Program-made: the position numbers and the translations under genes
Origin: an uncultured euryarchaeote
GTDB taxonomy: Archaea; Thermoplasmatota; Poseidoniia; Poseidoniales; Thalassarchaeaceae
Assembly (NCBI GenBank): GCA_937897085.1
Contig: CALCOR010000150.1
Coordinates: forward strand, 1 to 12,174
Reading direction: 5' to 3'
DNA: 12,174 bases
The notes under the pieces: model-generated
What the model saw: the letters and a program-made list of their open reading frames with translations, nothing else
Told to the model about the DNA's origin: nothing
Database searches by the model: none
Part shown: positions 6,336-12,174 of the stretch, in pieces
How the letters are laid out: each line of letters starts with the position of its first letter
How positions within the stretch are numbered: position 1 is the stretch's first letter

Positions 6336-7709
6336 TCAGCGGCGATCCCTGCCGCCTCGGCCACGGCCACCACCGCCTCGGCCTCCGCCACCACGGCCAC
6401 CGCCGCCACGGCCACCGCCGCCACGGCGTCCACCGCCCGGCTTCGATTCGTTGATGGAGATCTGGCGTCCGTGCAGCACAGTTCCTTGAAGCGCCTTGAC
6501 GGCTGCTGCCCCCTCTTTCTTGTCGTTGAACTTGACGAAGGCGAAGTTGCGTCGATTGCCCTCGCGGTCGGTGGCGATGTCGACGCTCTTCAACTGTCCA
6601 TGGACGGCGAACAACTCGCGCAGTTCCTCCTCGCTCGCCTCGTCAGGAATGCCACCGATGAAGATCTTGAATCCGGTCTCGCCGGCCCCTCGCTGGGAGA
6701 TTAGCAGTTCGCGCTCCTTGGCCAGTTCGTCCTTGCTCGCCTCACCGTCTTCGACCTTCTGCATGCATTCGGAGCAGCGCACCGGCCTGCCGCCTGTCGG
6801 TTTGAACGGGACCTCGCAGTTGGTGCCGCAGAGCGTGCAGTCGACCTTGAACATCTCCCGCTTTCCGCGTCCACCTCGGTCGCCGCCGCGGCCGCCACCT
6901 CGGCCACCACCACGACCGCCTCCACGCCCGCCACGCATGCGCAGACCTTCTGCGGAAGGCTTGTGTTGCTCGCCGCGGCGATGGTCGGCCAATGGAGAGA
7001 GGTAGGGGCGTTCGCCATCGTGCGACAGTCGCTCCTCGGCTGCCTTCGACCAGCGTTCACCTGGACGGTTGAGTTTGGAGAGGCCGCTTCCTGAGTCGCT
7101 GAACGCGCTCCCGAAGTCGTCAGACAGGGCTCGGAATCCTGAGTAATCGCATCGGGGACAGCAGACGTTCTCATCGGGGGCAGCATCACTCGACTCGAGC
7201 AGTTCTCCGCATGCAGGGCAGATTGCCTGCAGCACACCATATCGAGCGTTGTTCTTGGTGGTCGCTCTCAGAATCGGCTTGGTCTGGGTAATCTCCGCCC
7301 TGATGAGGTCACGCACCCGCATTGCATCTCCCGGTGCCGGAAGGAAGCGATCGACGATCGCTGCCACGAACAGGTCGGCGAACAGTTCCTCGGCAGGAAT
7401 GTCCCGCGGCGGTTGTCCTTCCACATGGAGGATGCGCACCTCTGCGGTCTTTGCCTGCAGTCTGCTCACCTCGCCGATGACGACGTCTCCGGTCTGAGGG
7501 GTTCGCGGTCCATCCCCTGCCGTTTCCACGGAAACCGTTCCGGAATCGATGCTCACCTTCCCCACTCTGGTCGCTACCAGCCGGTCATCGACAGCCGCTA
7601 CTCCGTGTCCTACAGTGGAGTCCGTGCTGCCTTCGATCGTACTGCCCGGGGTGACGAACTCTCCCGCGCTGGCTCCTACTCCCATAATGAACCACGATTC
7701 CTTTGCCAT
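6336..7709 (-). CDS. csl4: Exosome cap subunit Csl4 fused to a CxxC zinc module, an RRM and RGG tails
   Basis: Csl4 binds the cap of the archaeal RNA exosome and helps recruit RNA for 3'-5' decay and tailing. Residues 17-60 match the Csl4 N-terminal domain (FVTPGST onward), 72-150 the S1-like domain, and 164-187 the zinc ribbon (C164PAC167, C184PRC187). Archaeal Csl4 normally ends about here, near 180-190 residues. This protein continues in frame through a charged linker, an RGG-rich stretch (259-283), a CxxC-x17-CxxC module (C291, C294, C312, C315, plus C298), an RRM (347-422, RNP2 IFIGGI at 349-354, RNP1 RNFAFVKF at 387-394) and a Gly-Arg tail (425-457). The start is ATG 7709, with GAGG 4 nt before it; Met9 is an alternative. 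It lies 95 nt after the METTL5-like gene on the same strand, a known archaeal pairing. A fused exosome adaptor is inferred; the domains themselves are clear. Confidence 0.9.
   Translation of the reverse strand: MAKESWFIMGVGASAGEFVTPGSTIEGSTDSTVGHGVAAVDDRLVATRVGKVSIDSGTVSVETAGDGPRTPQTGDVVIGEVSRLQAKTAEVRILHVEGQPPRDIPAEELFADLFVAAIVDRFLPAPGDAMRVRDLIRAEITQTKPILRATTKNNARYGVLQAICPACGELLESSDAAPDENVCCPRCDYSGFRALSDDFGSAFSDSGSGLSKLNRPGERWSKAAEERLSHDGERPYLSPLADHRRGEQHKPSAEGLRMRGGRGGGRGGGRGGGRGGDRGGRGKREMFKVDCTLCGTNCEVPFKPTGGRPVRCSECMQKVEDGEASKDELAKERELLISQRGAGETGFKIFIGGIPDEASEEELRELFAVHGQLKSVDIATDREGNRRNFAFVKFNDKKEGAAAVKALQGTVLHGRQISINESKPGGGRRGGGGRGGGGRGGGGRGGGGRGRGGRDRR
6351..6436 (-). repeat. Imperfect 15-nt tandem repeats encoding the Gly-Arg tail
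   Basis: The last coding stretch of csl4 consists of imperfect 15-nt units of the type GGCGGTGGCCGTGGC (coding sense), each giving Gly-Gly-Gly-Gly-Arg or a close variant. Third-position differences among units suggest the repeat is selected at protein level, although it could also expand or contract by slippage. Confidence 0.75.
6861..6935 (-). repeat. Internal RGG-coding repeat between Csl4 and the CxxC/RRM part
   Basis: Short GGN-rich units encode GGRGGGRGGGRGGG and then RGGDRGGRG at residues 259-283, forming a flexible, positively charged RGG linker. It separates the Csl4 part from the second zinc module and is distinct from the C-terminal repeat. Confidence 0.7.
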
Positions 7710-7711
7710 GC

Positions 7712-7726
7712 CGCCTCGTAGAGGCG
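7712..7726 (-). promoter_or_regulatory. Hairpin overlapping the csl4 ribosome-binding site
   Basis: In the csl4 mRNA sense the bases read CGCCTC, loop TAC, GAGGCG, then GC and the ATG at 7709. The six-base GC-rich stem contains the only Shine-Dalgarno-like sequence (GAGG) in its 3' arm and ends 2 nt before the start codon, so folding would hide the ribosome site. A three-base loop is tight but allowed. Translational control, perhaps by an RNA-binding protein, is inferred. Confidence 0.4.
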
Positions 7727-7804
7727 ATATCGACTACTTCGATTCCCGGCGACCGGCCGACCCCATTTGAAGCCGCCGGAGGTGGAGAAGACGGGTGCAG
7801 AGGC

Positions 7805-8458
7805 TCAGCGGCTGAATCTCCAGCAGCGTACCGGTGTGTTCACGGCTCGCTTGGTGTGGTGGGCATACGCTGCCGGAATCCTGAATTCCGATTCGAGCAG
7901 CATCTCAGCCTCCCACCCCGCATCGGTCGCCATCGCTGCTGGATGAGTGGCGTCGGCAGAGTGCAACAGGTGAATGTGGTCGGCTGGAGATGCGAGCGCC
8001 GCCTCGAGGAACGGCCGGTCGGCGCGCGGTGTCTGAACACCCCACGGCGGATTCATGATGACGAGATCGACATCCATGTCGCTCGGCCACTCGTCCGCCC
8101 AACCATCATCTACGCGGGCGCAGCGAACCTCGACGACATCCTGCACATCGATTCCAGCAACAGCATCGCGAGCAGCGGCACATGCCTCTTCATCAGCCTC
8201 GACCAGCACGACTCGCGCCGCCCCCAGCAGCGCAGCACCGATGCCCAGAACCCCATTGCCTGCCCCTAGGTCGACAACCCGCGTTGATTCGTTGAGATCA
8301 CCCGCTCGCAAGATCTCGAACAGCCAGCGAGCGGCGACATCACCAGGTGTCGAATACTGCTCCAACTCGACAGAAGCAAGCGGATGGGCGGGCAGCCCGG
8401 ACAGGGTCATCGCAAGTCGGCGCAGTCGCATCGAGTGGCGGATGTCGACGGGGCGCAT
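7805..8458 (-). CDS. METTL5-like N6-adenine rRNA methyltransferase
   Basis: A 217-residue class I SAM-dependent methyltransferase. It has the METTL5/archaeal-homologue layout: LASVELEQYSTPGDVAARWL at about 27-46, motif I VVDLGAGNGVLGIGAALLGA at about 61-80, an acidic motif II (VEADEEA), and motif IV DLVIMNPPWG, the NPP[WF] signature of N6-adenine methylation. RADRPFLEAAL and IPAAYAHHTKR near the end also align with METTL5 (FL..AL; LPASYKFHKK). METTL5 modifies one adenine of small-subunit rRNA; the archaeal target here is inferred by homology. ATG 8458 is the first start, but family members usually begin just before the MRLRRLAMTL-like segment, so ATG 8431 (residue 10) may be the true start; neither has a good ribosome site. 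It lies 20 nt after the small zinc-ribbon gene and 95 nt before csl4, consistent with one transcript. Confidence 0.88.
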   Translation of the reverse strand: MRPVDIRHSMRLRRLAMTLSGLPAHPLASVELEQYSTPGDVAARWLFEILRAGDLNESTRVVDLGAGNGVLGIGAALLGAARVVLVEADEEACAAARDAVAGIDVQDVVEVRCARVDDGWADEWPSDMDVDLVIMNPPWGVQTPRADRPFLEAALASPADHIHLLHSADATHPAAMATDAGWEAEMLLESEFRIPAAYAHHTKRAVNTPVRCWRFSR

Positions 8459-8478
8459 GAATGCCGCGCAGGGATGGT

Positions 8479-8820
8479 TCAGTCACCCATGGACTCCATC
8501 AGGAAGCGCAGGCTCTCGGTGTTCTTCCGTGCCGTGTCCACGTGGTCGCCGTTCTGGGGTTGAGCATCCGTGACATCCCCGTTCGTCTGTTGGTTGAGGT
8601 TGTGCATTGTGGTCAGATTCTCTCGTTCGGAATCGGACAGTTGTCTATCCTGTCCGTTGTGCAAGCGAATCTGTCGGGCCTCTTCACGCAGGATGAGCAT
8701 CAGTTCAATTTCTGGAAGGTTGATTCCACAGGTTCGACAGAAGGTACGCGAGTCATCGTGTTCTTCCCCGCAGGACGTACAGTGCACCATGCTAACAGTT
8801 GTCGACGGGCCTAGCAGCAC
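8479..8820 (-). CDS. Small zinc-ribbon protein of unknown function
   Basis: A 113-residue protein (GTG start) whose N-terminal part has one four-cysteine ribbon: C14, C17, C28 and C31 in HCTSCG and FCRTCG. The rest is hydrophilic: a helical, charged stretch (EIELMLILREEARQIRLHN), then a Gln/Asn/Asp-rich region and a C-terminal helix (RKNTESLRFLMESMG). No catalytic motif is visible, so a binding or adaptor role is likely. GTG 8820 is chosen because AAGGTGA lies at good distance before it; ATG 8790, which starts directly at MVHCTSCG and is more usual for such proteins, has no ribosome site and is the main alternative (103 residues). It is 20 nt upstream of the METTL5-like gene, so the two are probably co-transcribed, which hints at a role near RNA modification or decay. 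Confidence 0.72.
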   Translation of the reverse strand: MLLGPSTTVSMVHCTSCGEEHDDSRTFCRTCGINLPEIELMLILREEARQIRLHNGQDRQLSDSERENLTTMHNLNQQTNGDVTDAQPQNGDHVDTARKNTESLRFLMESMGD

Positions 8821-8823
8821 ATT

Positions 8824-8830
8824 TCACCTT
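8824..8830 (-). promoter_or_regulatory. Shine-Dalgarno sequence of the zinc-ribbon gene
   Basis: AAGGTGA (coding sense) matches the anti-Shine-Dalgarno tail of archaeal 16S rRNA over seven bases. It leaves 6 nt between the GG core and the GTG at 8820, which favours that GTG over the ATG at 8790. Confidence 0.5.
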
Positions 8831-8848
8831 ACCGCCAACTGACACGCC

Positions 8849-8870
8849 CCATCTGCGGCAATTCAGATGG
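8849..8870. promoter_or_regulatory. Seven-base inverted repeat between two leftward genes
   Basis: CCATCTG and CAGATGG form a perfect 7-bp inverted repeat around an 8-nt loop. It starts 10 nt past the stop of the Pro/Ala-linker gene and ends about 29 nt before the GTG of the zinc-ribbon gene. There is no T run, so it may be an operator or RNA processing hairpin rather than a terminator. Confidence 0.35.
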
Positions 8871-8880
8871 TGATCGCTGT

Positions 8881-9807
8881 TCAGCTGCCAGCTTCCTGGA
8901 TGAAGATAGACCACACATCGAGTCCGGCAGCGGTCGCTCGCTCGGAGACACCTTGGAATGTCGGGTCATCCATCATGTCGTCAGGAGCCACCCCTCCGGC
9001 GCGCAGCAGGCGAATCGTTTCCAGCAGTTCGTCGTGAATCGGCGTCGGCTCGTCGGACGTCTGGTCAGGCGCGGGAACTTCGACTGCCGGCGCTGCGGCC
9101 GCGGTGCCCTCACCGAAGGTTGGGATGGCGACCGGTTCTGTTGGCATCACGAACGGCTCGGGTGCCGCCACGGGGGATGGAGCAGGCGCGGGAGGAGCCG
9201 CCACGGGGGCGGGCTCAGGAGCTGGAATGGGAGCCGGAGCGGGTGGCTGAGGCATCGGGGCTGTTGGGGGGATGACTGGAGTGACAGCCGCGGGCGCGGG
9301 CTGAGCGACCGCGCCGGCGGGCACGGTAAGCCACGCCTTGGCAACGATGGAATGCGGGGCGGTCGCCAGCGGCAGGTCGCTGACCTGTGCGAGCCATGGG
9401 TCGCGGAACGCGGTCCAGCGCATCGCCTCGAAATCGTCGTCTGCGGCCATGGCGGGCATGATGGTGACTTCCTCTTTCGCCCAATCGTCGGCGACTAGAG
9501 GACCTACCCATCGTCCGAGGTCGGGCAGCGCCACGTCGAGGAACAGGAATGATGCCTCGAGGGGGTCGAGTCCCGCCGCGGTGATCTCGTCGGCTTCAGC
9601 GCGCGGCCGGTAGAACAGCGACCAGGTGGGGTGTTCGAGTGCAATACCTGCGGCGTGCTGCTCGAATCGCTCTCGGTGGCGACGCTGGCAGAGGATGAGC
9701 ACCTGAGTTCGTTGATGGTTAACCTGCCAACTACCGGAATGGGTCTGTGGCACCTGCTCGGACAAGCCACCGAGGCTGACGTTCTCAAGCACTTCCACGG
9801 TGTTCAT
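8881..9807 (-). CDS. Unrecognised two-part protein with a Pro/Ala-rich linker
   Basis: A 308-residue, apparently soluble protein with no signal peptide or membrane segment. Residues about 30-165 form one region with hydrophobic strands and helices (TQVLILCQRR, ASFLFLDVALPDLGRWVGPL, SIVAKAWLTVPAG) and several conserved-looking Trp. Residues about 167-250 are an extended linker of Ala-Pro and Pro-Glu repeats (PAPAPIPAPEPAPVAAPPAP). Residues about 255-305 are a small helical domain (IHDELLETIRLLRAGGVAPDD, then VSERATAAGLDVWSIFIQEAG). I do not recognise either domain. The linker suggests two modules held at a distance, for example a catalytic or binding part and a docking part. ATG 9807 has no ribosome site. 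The start lies 60 nt after the asd stop on the same strand, so co-transcription is possible. Strong third-position GC and the long frame support real coding. Confidence 0.75.
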   Translation of the reverse strand: MNTVEVLENVSLGGLSEQVPQTHSGSWQVNHQRTQVLILCQRRHRERFEQHAAGIALEHPTWSLFYRPRAEADEITAAGLDPLEASFLFLDVALPDLGRWVGPLVADDWAKEEVTIMPAMAADDDFEAMRWTAFRDPWLAQVSDLPLATAPHSIVAKAWLTVPAGAVAQPAPAAVTPVIPPTAPMPQPPAPAPIPAPEPAPVAAPPAPAPSPVAAPEPFVMPTEPVAIPTFGEGTAAAAPAVEVPAPDQTSDEPTPIHDELLETIRLLRAGGVAPDDMMDDPTFQGVSERATAAGLDVWSIFIQEAGS

Positions 9808-9847
9808 GCGACCATCCCAGCGACCATCCGACCTGTATTCAATTATT

Positions 9848-9855
9848 GGGGGGGG
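9848..9855. repeat. Eight-base G/C homopolymer between asd and the next gene
   Basis: Eight consecutive G on the plus strand lie in the 60-nt spacer between the asd stop and the start of the Pro/Ala-linker gene. It is not coding, so length variation would not break a frame. Confidence 0.7.
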
Positions 9856-9867
9856 AGGTGTAGTCGT

Positions 9868-10959
9868 TCACCCTGAAATCAGCCCTTCTGCAATTGTCAG
9901 TTCGGCGAGCAGGACACATCCCCCGGCCGCCCCACGGATGGTGTTGTCCACCAGTGCGGAGAACCTCATGCGCTTTCCTTCGACCTCCAGTCCTGTTACG
10001 CTTACCGACATCCCTGCCCTGAGGTCAGACGCCGGATCTGCGGTTCCCTCAGCACCCATCCAGCGGTGTGTTTCGGGCTCCAGTGCCTCATCGAGCACAA
10101 CGAACGGCTTGGCAGGGGCTGATGGGAGGTCGAGCGCCTGCGGGCGGGCGCGATACTGCCGCATCCACTCCTCGACCTCACCACGTGCTGGCTCTTGTGA
10201 CAGCTCAACCTCGACATCAACGAGATGGCCGTGGTCGCGCAGCACCCGTTCACACTCCACTTCGACAGGGAATCCAGCCGGCCTGATGCCGTCCTGGCTC
10301 ACTCGTCCGAGCAGCGCCTTCGTCTCGCGGGAGATGGTCTCCGCTTCTCCCGGGATGTCTGGGGACACCCGACCAGATGATTTGGCTGACTCCAGCAGTG
10401 CCCAGCCCCCTCCCGACAATGCTTGTGCGGTGCGTACGCGCACCCCGCGGATGCCGATCATGTCCCACACAGGCTTGAGCGGCAGGGCGACGGCGATGAC
10501 GGTGCAGTTGGTGGAACAGGCGAGCATGCCGGAGCCGCTACGGTTGGGTGGAATCTTGAGGGTCTGGAGGTGATGTGGATTCAGGTCGGCGACGACGAGC
10601 GGCACTCCCACGCTGTGGCGGTGGGCTGATGAGTTGCTGAATACGGCGAATCCCGCATCTCTGAGGGCAGGCTCCAACGGGCCAGCGACGTCACTAGGGA
10701 GGGCGGAGAACACCAATTGGCAATTTCCTTTCTTCAATTGGGATACAAGGTTGTCAACATCACCATTCTGGACCACCAGGTCCGGCATCTCGGGGCGTTC
10801 CTCCTCCAGCCTCCACGGCAGATCTCCTAGAGACCTCCCTGCGGTATCGGAACTGCCGGCGACCAGCGCGAGTTCGAACCACGGGTGATGCGCCAACCGC
10901 TGCTGGAAGCGCTGCGCCACCAGCCCGCTGGCACCCAGCACCGCCACCCTTCTGCGCAT
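9868..10959 (-). CDS. asd: Aspartate-semialdehyde dehydrogenase, archaeal/fungal type
   Basis: Converts L-4-aspartyl phosphate and NADPH to aspartate semialdehyde, the branch point to lysine, threonine, methionine and isoleucine. The 363-residue protein begins with the Rossmann motif VAVLGASGLVAQRF (5-18), and has FSALPSDVA (84-92), SNSSAHR (108-114), DLNPHHL (125-131), the active-site segment CSTNCT with catalytic Cys152, QALSGGG (179-185) and GEAETISRETKALLG (204-218). The catalytic His is His245 in RDHGHLVDV. These features match the archaeal/fungal ASADH branch rather than the E. coli type, and all expected catalytic residues are present. The start ATG has GAGG at 10967-10970, 7 nt upstream. 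It is the first gene of the leftward block and is divergent from rmuC; no other amino-acid synthesis gene is nearby. Confidence 0.95.
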   Translation of the reverse strand: MRRRVAVLGASGLVAQRFQQRLAHHPWFELALVAGSSDTAGRSLGDLPWRLEEERPEMPDLVVQNGDVDNLVSQLKKGNCQLVFSALPSDVAGPLEPALRDAGFAVFSNSSAHRHSVGVPLVVADLNPHHLQTLKIPPNRSGSGMLACSTNCTVIAVALPLKPVWDMIGIRGVRVRTAQALSGGGWALLESAKSSGRVSPDIPGEAETISRETKALLGRVSQDGIRPAGFPVEVECERVLRDHGHLVDVEVELSQEPARGEVEEWMRQYRARPQALDLPSAPAKPFVVLDEALEPETHRWMGAEGTADPASDLRAGMSVSVTGLEVEGKRMRFSALVDNTIRGAAGGCVLLAELTIAEGLISG

Positions 10960-11085
10960 CTCAAGACCTCGGTGGGGCTGGCATCGAAATCCGCCTCATA
11001 TGTGCGCCGGTCATCAAGCGCTATCCTCTTGAGCCGTCGTTTGCTTTATGGGGATTGAAATAGTGTCAGCCTCAGAGGGTCTGTG
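10960..11085. promoter_or_regulatory. Divergent promoter region between asd and rmuC
   Basis: The 126-nt spacer holds the only divergent pair with room for two promoters. For rmuC, CTTTATGG at 11044-11051 is a candidate TATA box about 25 nt before a start point near 11072. GAGG at 11075-11078 then lies 7 nt before the ATG. For asd, CATATG at 10997-11002 is a candidate TATA-like element, and GAGG at 10967-10970 also lies 7 nt before the ATG. The ribosome sites are convincing; the TATA boxes are weak matches found by eye. Confidence 0.4.
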
Positions 11086-12174
11086 ATGGTCGAAGTATTG
11101 AGCTTGGCAGTAGCCCTCATCGGTATCGGAATCGGAGTGGCGTTCGGATGGTTGATTGCATCCCAGAAGATGACAGAAAGGGTGACGAGGGCTGAGGCCA
11201 AGATTGAGGCCCGCGAAGAGGGGTTGGCTCAAGAGAAGGAACTTATTCTGGCGCAGAGCAAAGCCATGGCTTCAGACACTGCCAAGGAGATCAATGAACA
11301 ACTGATTAAGCCGTTCGAGAAGCGAATGGACGATATGGCTAGAATGCATACTGAGTTGGAAAAGAGTCGTGAGGGCGCCTACCAAGGAGTGGTTCGGCAC
11401 CTCAAGTTGCTCGAGGAGCAAACCCAGGACCTAGGCACTCGTGCAACCGCTCTGACTTCTGCGCTGACTTCATCTTCTCAGGCGCGAGGAAACTGGGGTG
11501 AGGTCACTCTCCGTAATCTGTTTGAAAAGACCGGCTTAACGGAGCACGTAGATTTCTTTGAACAGGAGTCAATCGAAGAGGGGCGCCCCGACTTCATCGT
11601 GCGGTTGCCGGGAAAGGCAGCCCTTCCAATTGATTCGAAGGCAACTGCGAAACATTTCTTGGAAGCCGCAGAATTGGATGCTGGACCAGAACAGGACGAT
11701 TTACTGAAGAAGCACGCAAAGGCTCTCAAGGGCCGAATCAAGGACTTGAGTTCTAAGGCATATCAGGACAGGATTGAGGGCGATTTCGATCACGTGGTGC
11801 TCTTCATCCCATCTGAGGCATTGGCATCTGCCGCCTTCTCTGTGGATCCAGATTTGATGGAATACGCTTTGTCCAAGCGTGTTCTGCTTGCCAACCCTGT
11901 AACGATGTTCGGGCTGCTTCGAACTATTGCTCTCTATTGGCAGCAGCACAGCCTAGCTGAAGGCGCTTTTGAAATCTACGAGGTCACCCGAGAGATGTAC
12001 AAGAGAACGGTGACCATGATATCCCACACTCAGAAGGTCGGGGCACATCTGGACAAAGCAGGCAAGGCGTACAACGAAGCGATGAGATCCTATGAATCTC
12101 GGATTCTCCCTCACGGGAGAAAGTTGGAGGAACTGAAAGTATCCGAAACTCTGCAATCGACACTTCCTGAACCA
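11086..12174 (+). CDS. rmuC: RmuC family DNA recombination protein (right-truncated)
   Basis: The frame runs open from ATG 11086 to the last base, giving 363 residues without a stop, so the C-terminus lies beyond the window. RmuC proteins are membrane-tethered PD-(D/E)xK nuclease-fold proteins that limit rearrangements between inverted repeats in E. coli. Visible here are an N-terminal membrane anchor (LSLAVALIGIGIGVAFGWLI, about 5-24), a long charged coiled coil (about 28-130), and the core: RGNWGEVTLRNLFEKTGL (134-151), the nuclease-fold residues Asp169 (GRPDF) and Asp183-x-Lys185 (PIDSK), RIKDLSSKAY (217-226), HVVLFIPSEA (236-245) and LRTIALYWQQ (278-287). The start is supported by GAGG 7 nt upstream. 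GC content looks near 50%, lower than the central genes. RmuC is common in bacteria and patchy in archaea, so acquisition by transfer is possible. Confidence 0.93.
   Translation, partial: MVEVLSLAVALIGIGIGVAFGWLIASQKMTERVTRAEAKIEAREEGLAQEKELILAQSKAMASDTAKEINEQLIKPFEKRMDDMARMHTELEKSREGAYQGVVRHLKLLEEQTQDLGTRATALTSALTSSSQARGNWGEVTLRNLFEKTGLTEHVDFFEQESIEEGRPDFIVRLPGKAALPIDSKATAKHFLEAAELDAGPEQDDLLKKHAKALKGRIKDLSSKAYQDRIEGDFDHVVLFIPSEALASAAFSVDPDLMEYALSKRVLLANPVTMFGLLRTIALYWQQHSLAEGAFEIYEVTREMYKRTVTMISHTQKVGAHLDKAGKAYNEAMRSYESRILPHGRKLEELKVSETLQSTLPEP

Noticed and set aside
7728..7760. tRNA-like T-loop sequence (TTCGATTCCCGG)
   Set aside because: The bases before it cannot form the T stem with those after it, and no anticodon arm or acceptor stem is found nearby.
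7703..8269. Rightward 188-codon open frame
   Set aside because: Opposite the METTL5-like gene, which has clear SAM and NPPW motifs.
8953..9498. Rightward 181-codon open frame rich in Gly, Arg and Trp
   Set aside because: Opposite the Pro/Ala linker of the 308-residue protein; the Gly/Arg/Trp bias is the expected complement of Pro/Ala codons.
9800..10573. Rightward 257-codon open frame
   Set aside because: Opposite asd, whose catalytic motifs are intact. The translation is Ser/Arg/Thr-rich low-complexity sequence typical of an antisense frame.
1..12174. CRISPR arrays, insertion sequences, integrase or attachment sites
   Set aside because: No spaced direct repeats of 23-40 nt, transposase-like frames or terminal inverted repeats were seen; the only tandem repeats are the RGG-coding tracts.

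Overview
The window most likely comes from an archaeon, probably a euryarchaeal or Thermoplasmatota-type marine heterotroph such as Marine Group II. This is inferred from gene content, not from a marker search. The strongest sign is a Csl4-type exosome cap subunit, a family restricted to archaea and eukaryotes. An archaeal/fungal-type aspartate-semialdehyde dehydrogenase, a METTL5-like N6-adenine methyltransferase directly upstream of csl4, and a C-terminally membrane-anchored surface protein with a proline-rich tail agree with it. Base composition is mixed: most of the window looks about 57-62% GC, while the acyl-CoA ligase near the left end and rmuC at the right end look closer to 47-50%.

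Layout, left to right. A membrane protein cut by the left edge runs rightward (1-261). It converges on a leftward pair: a long-chain acyl-CoA ligase (394-2232) lying 21 nt downstream of a SMUG1-type uracil-DNA glycosylase (2254-2979, GTG start). Divergent from the glycosylase is a rightward gene with a Trp-rich N-terminal motif and a LURP-one/scramblase-like domain (3004-3858). A leftward block of six genes then fills 10959 to 3922. In transcription order these are aspartate-semialdehyde dehydrogenase, an unrecognised protein with a Pro/Ala linker, a small zinc-ribbon protein, the METTL5-like methyltransferase, a Csl4 fusion protein and a large secreted Ig/macroglobulin-like surface protein. 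A 126-nt divergent spacer separates this block from a rightward, right-truncated rmuC (11086-12174 and beyond).

The most unusual object is the 457-residue Csl4 protein (6336-7709). A complete archaeal Csl4 (N-terminal domain, S1 domain, zinc ribbon) is followed in the same frame by an RGG-rich linker, a CxxC-x17-CxxC zinc module, a canonical RRM and an RGG-rich tail. The exosome cap subunit would thus carry an RNA-recognition arm of the kind seen in eukaryotic and bacterial RNA-binding proteins but rarely in archaea. A GC-rich hairpin directly before its start codon overlaps its only Shine-Dalgarno-like sequence.

Shine-Dalgarno-like GAGG sequences 7 nt before the starts of both asd and rmuC, and AAGGTGA before the small zinc-ribbon gene, suggest that at least some genes here use leadered initiation. 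I saw no tRNA, rRNA, CRISPR array, insertion sequence or attachment site. Gaps between genes are all under about 135 nt.
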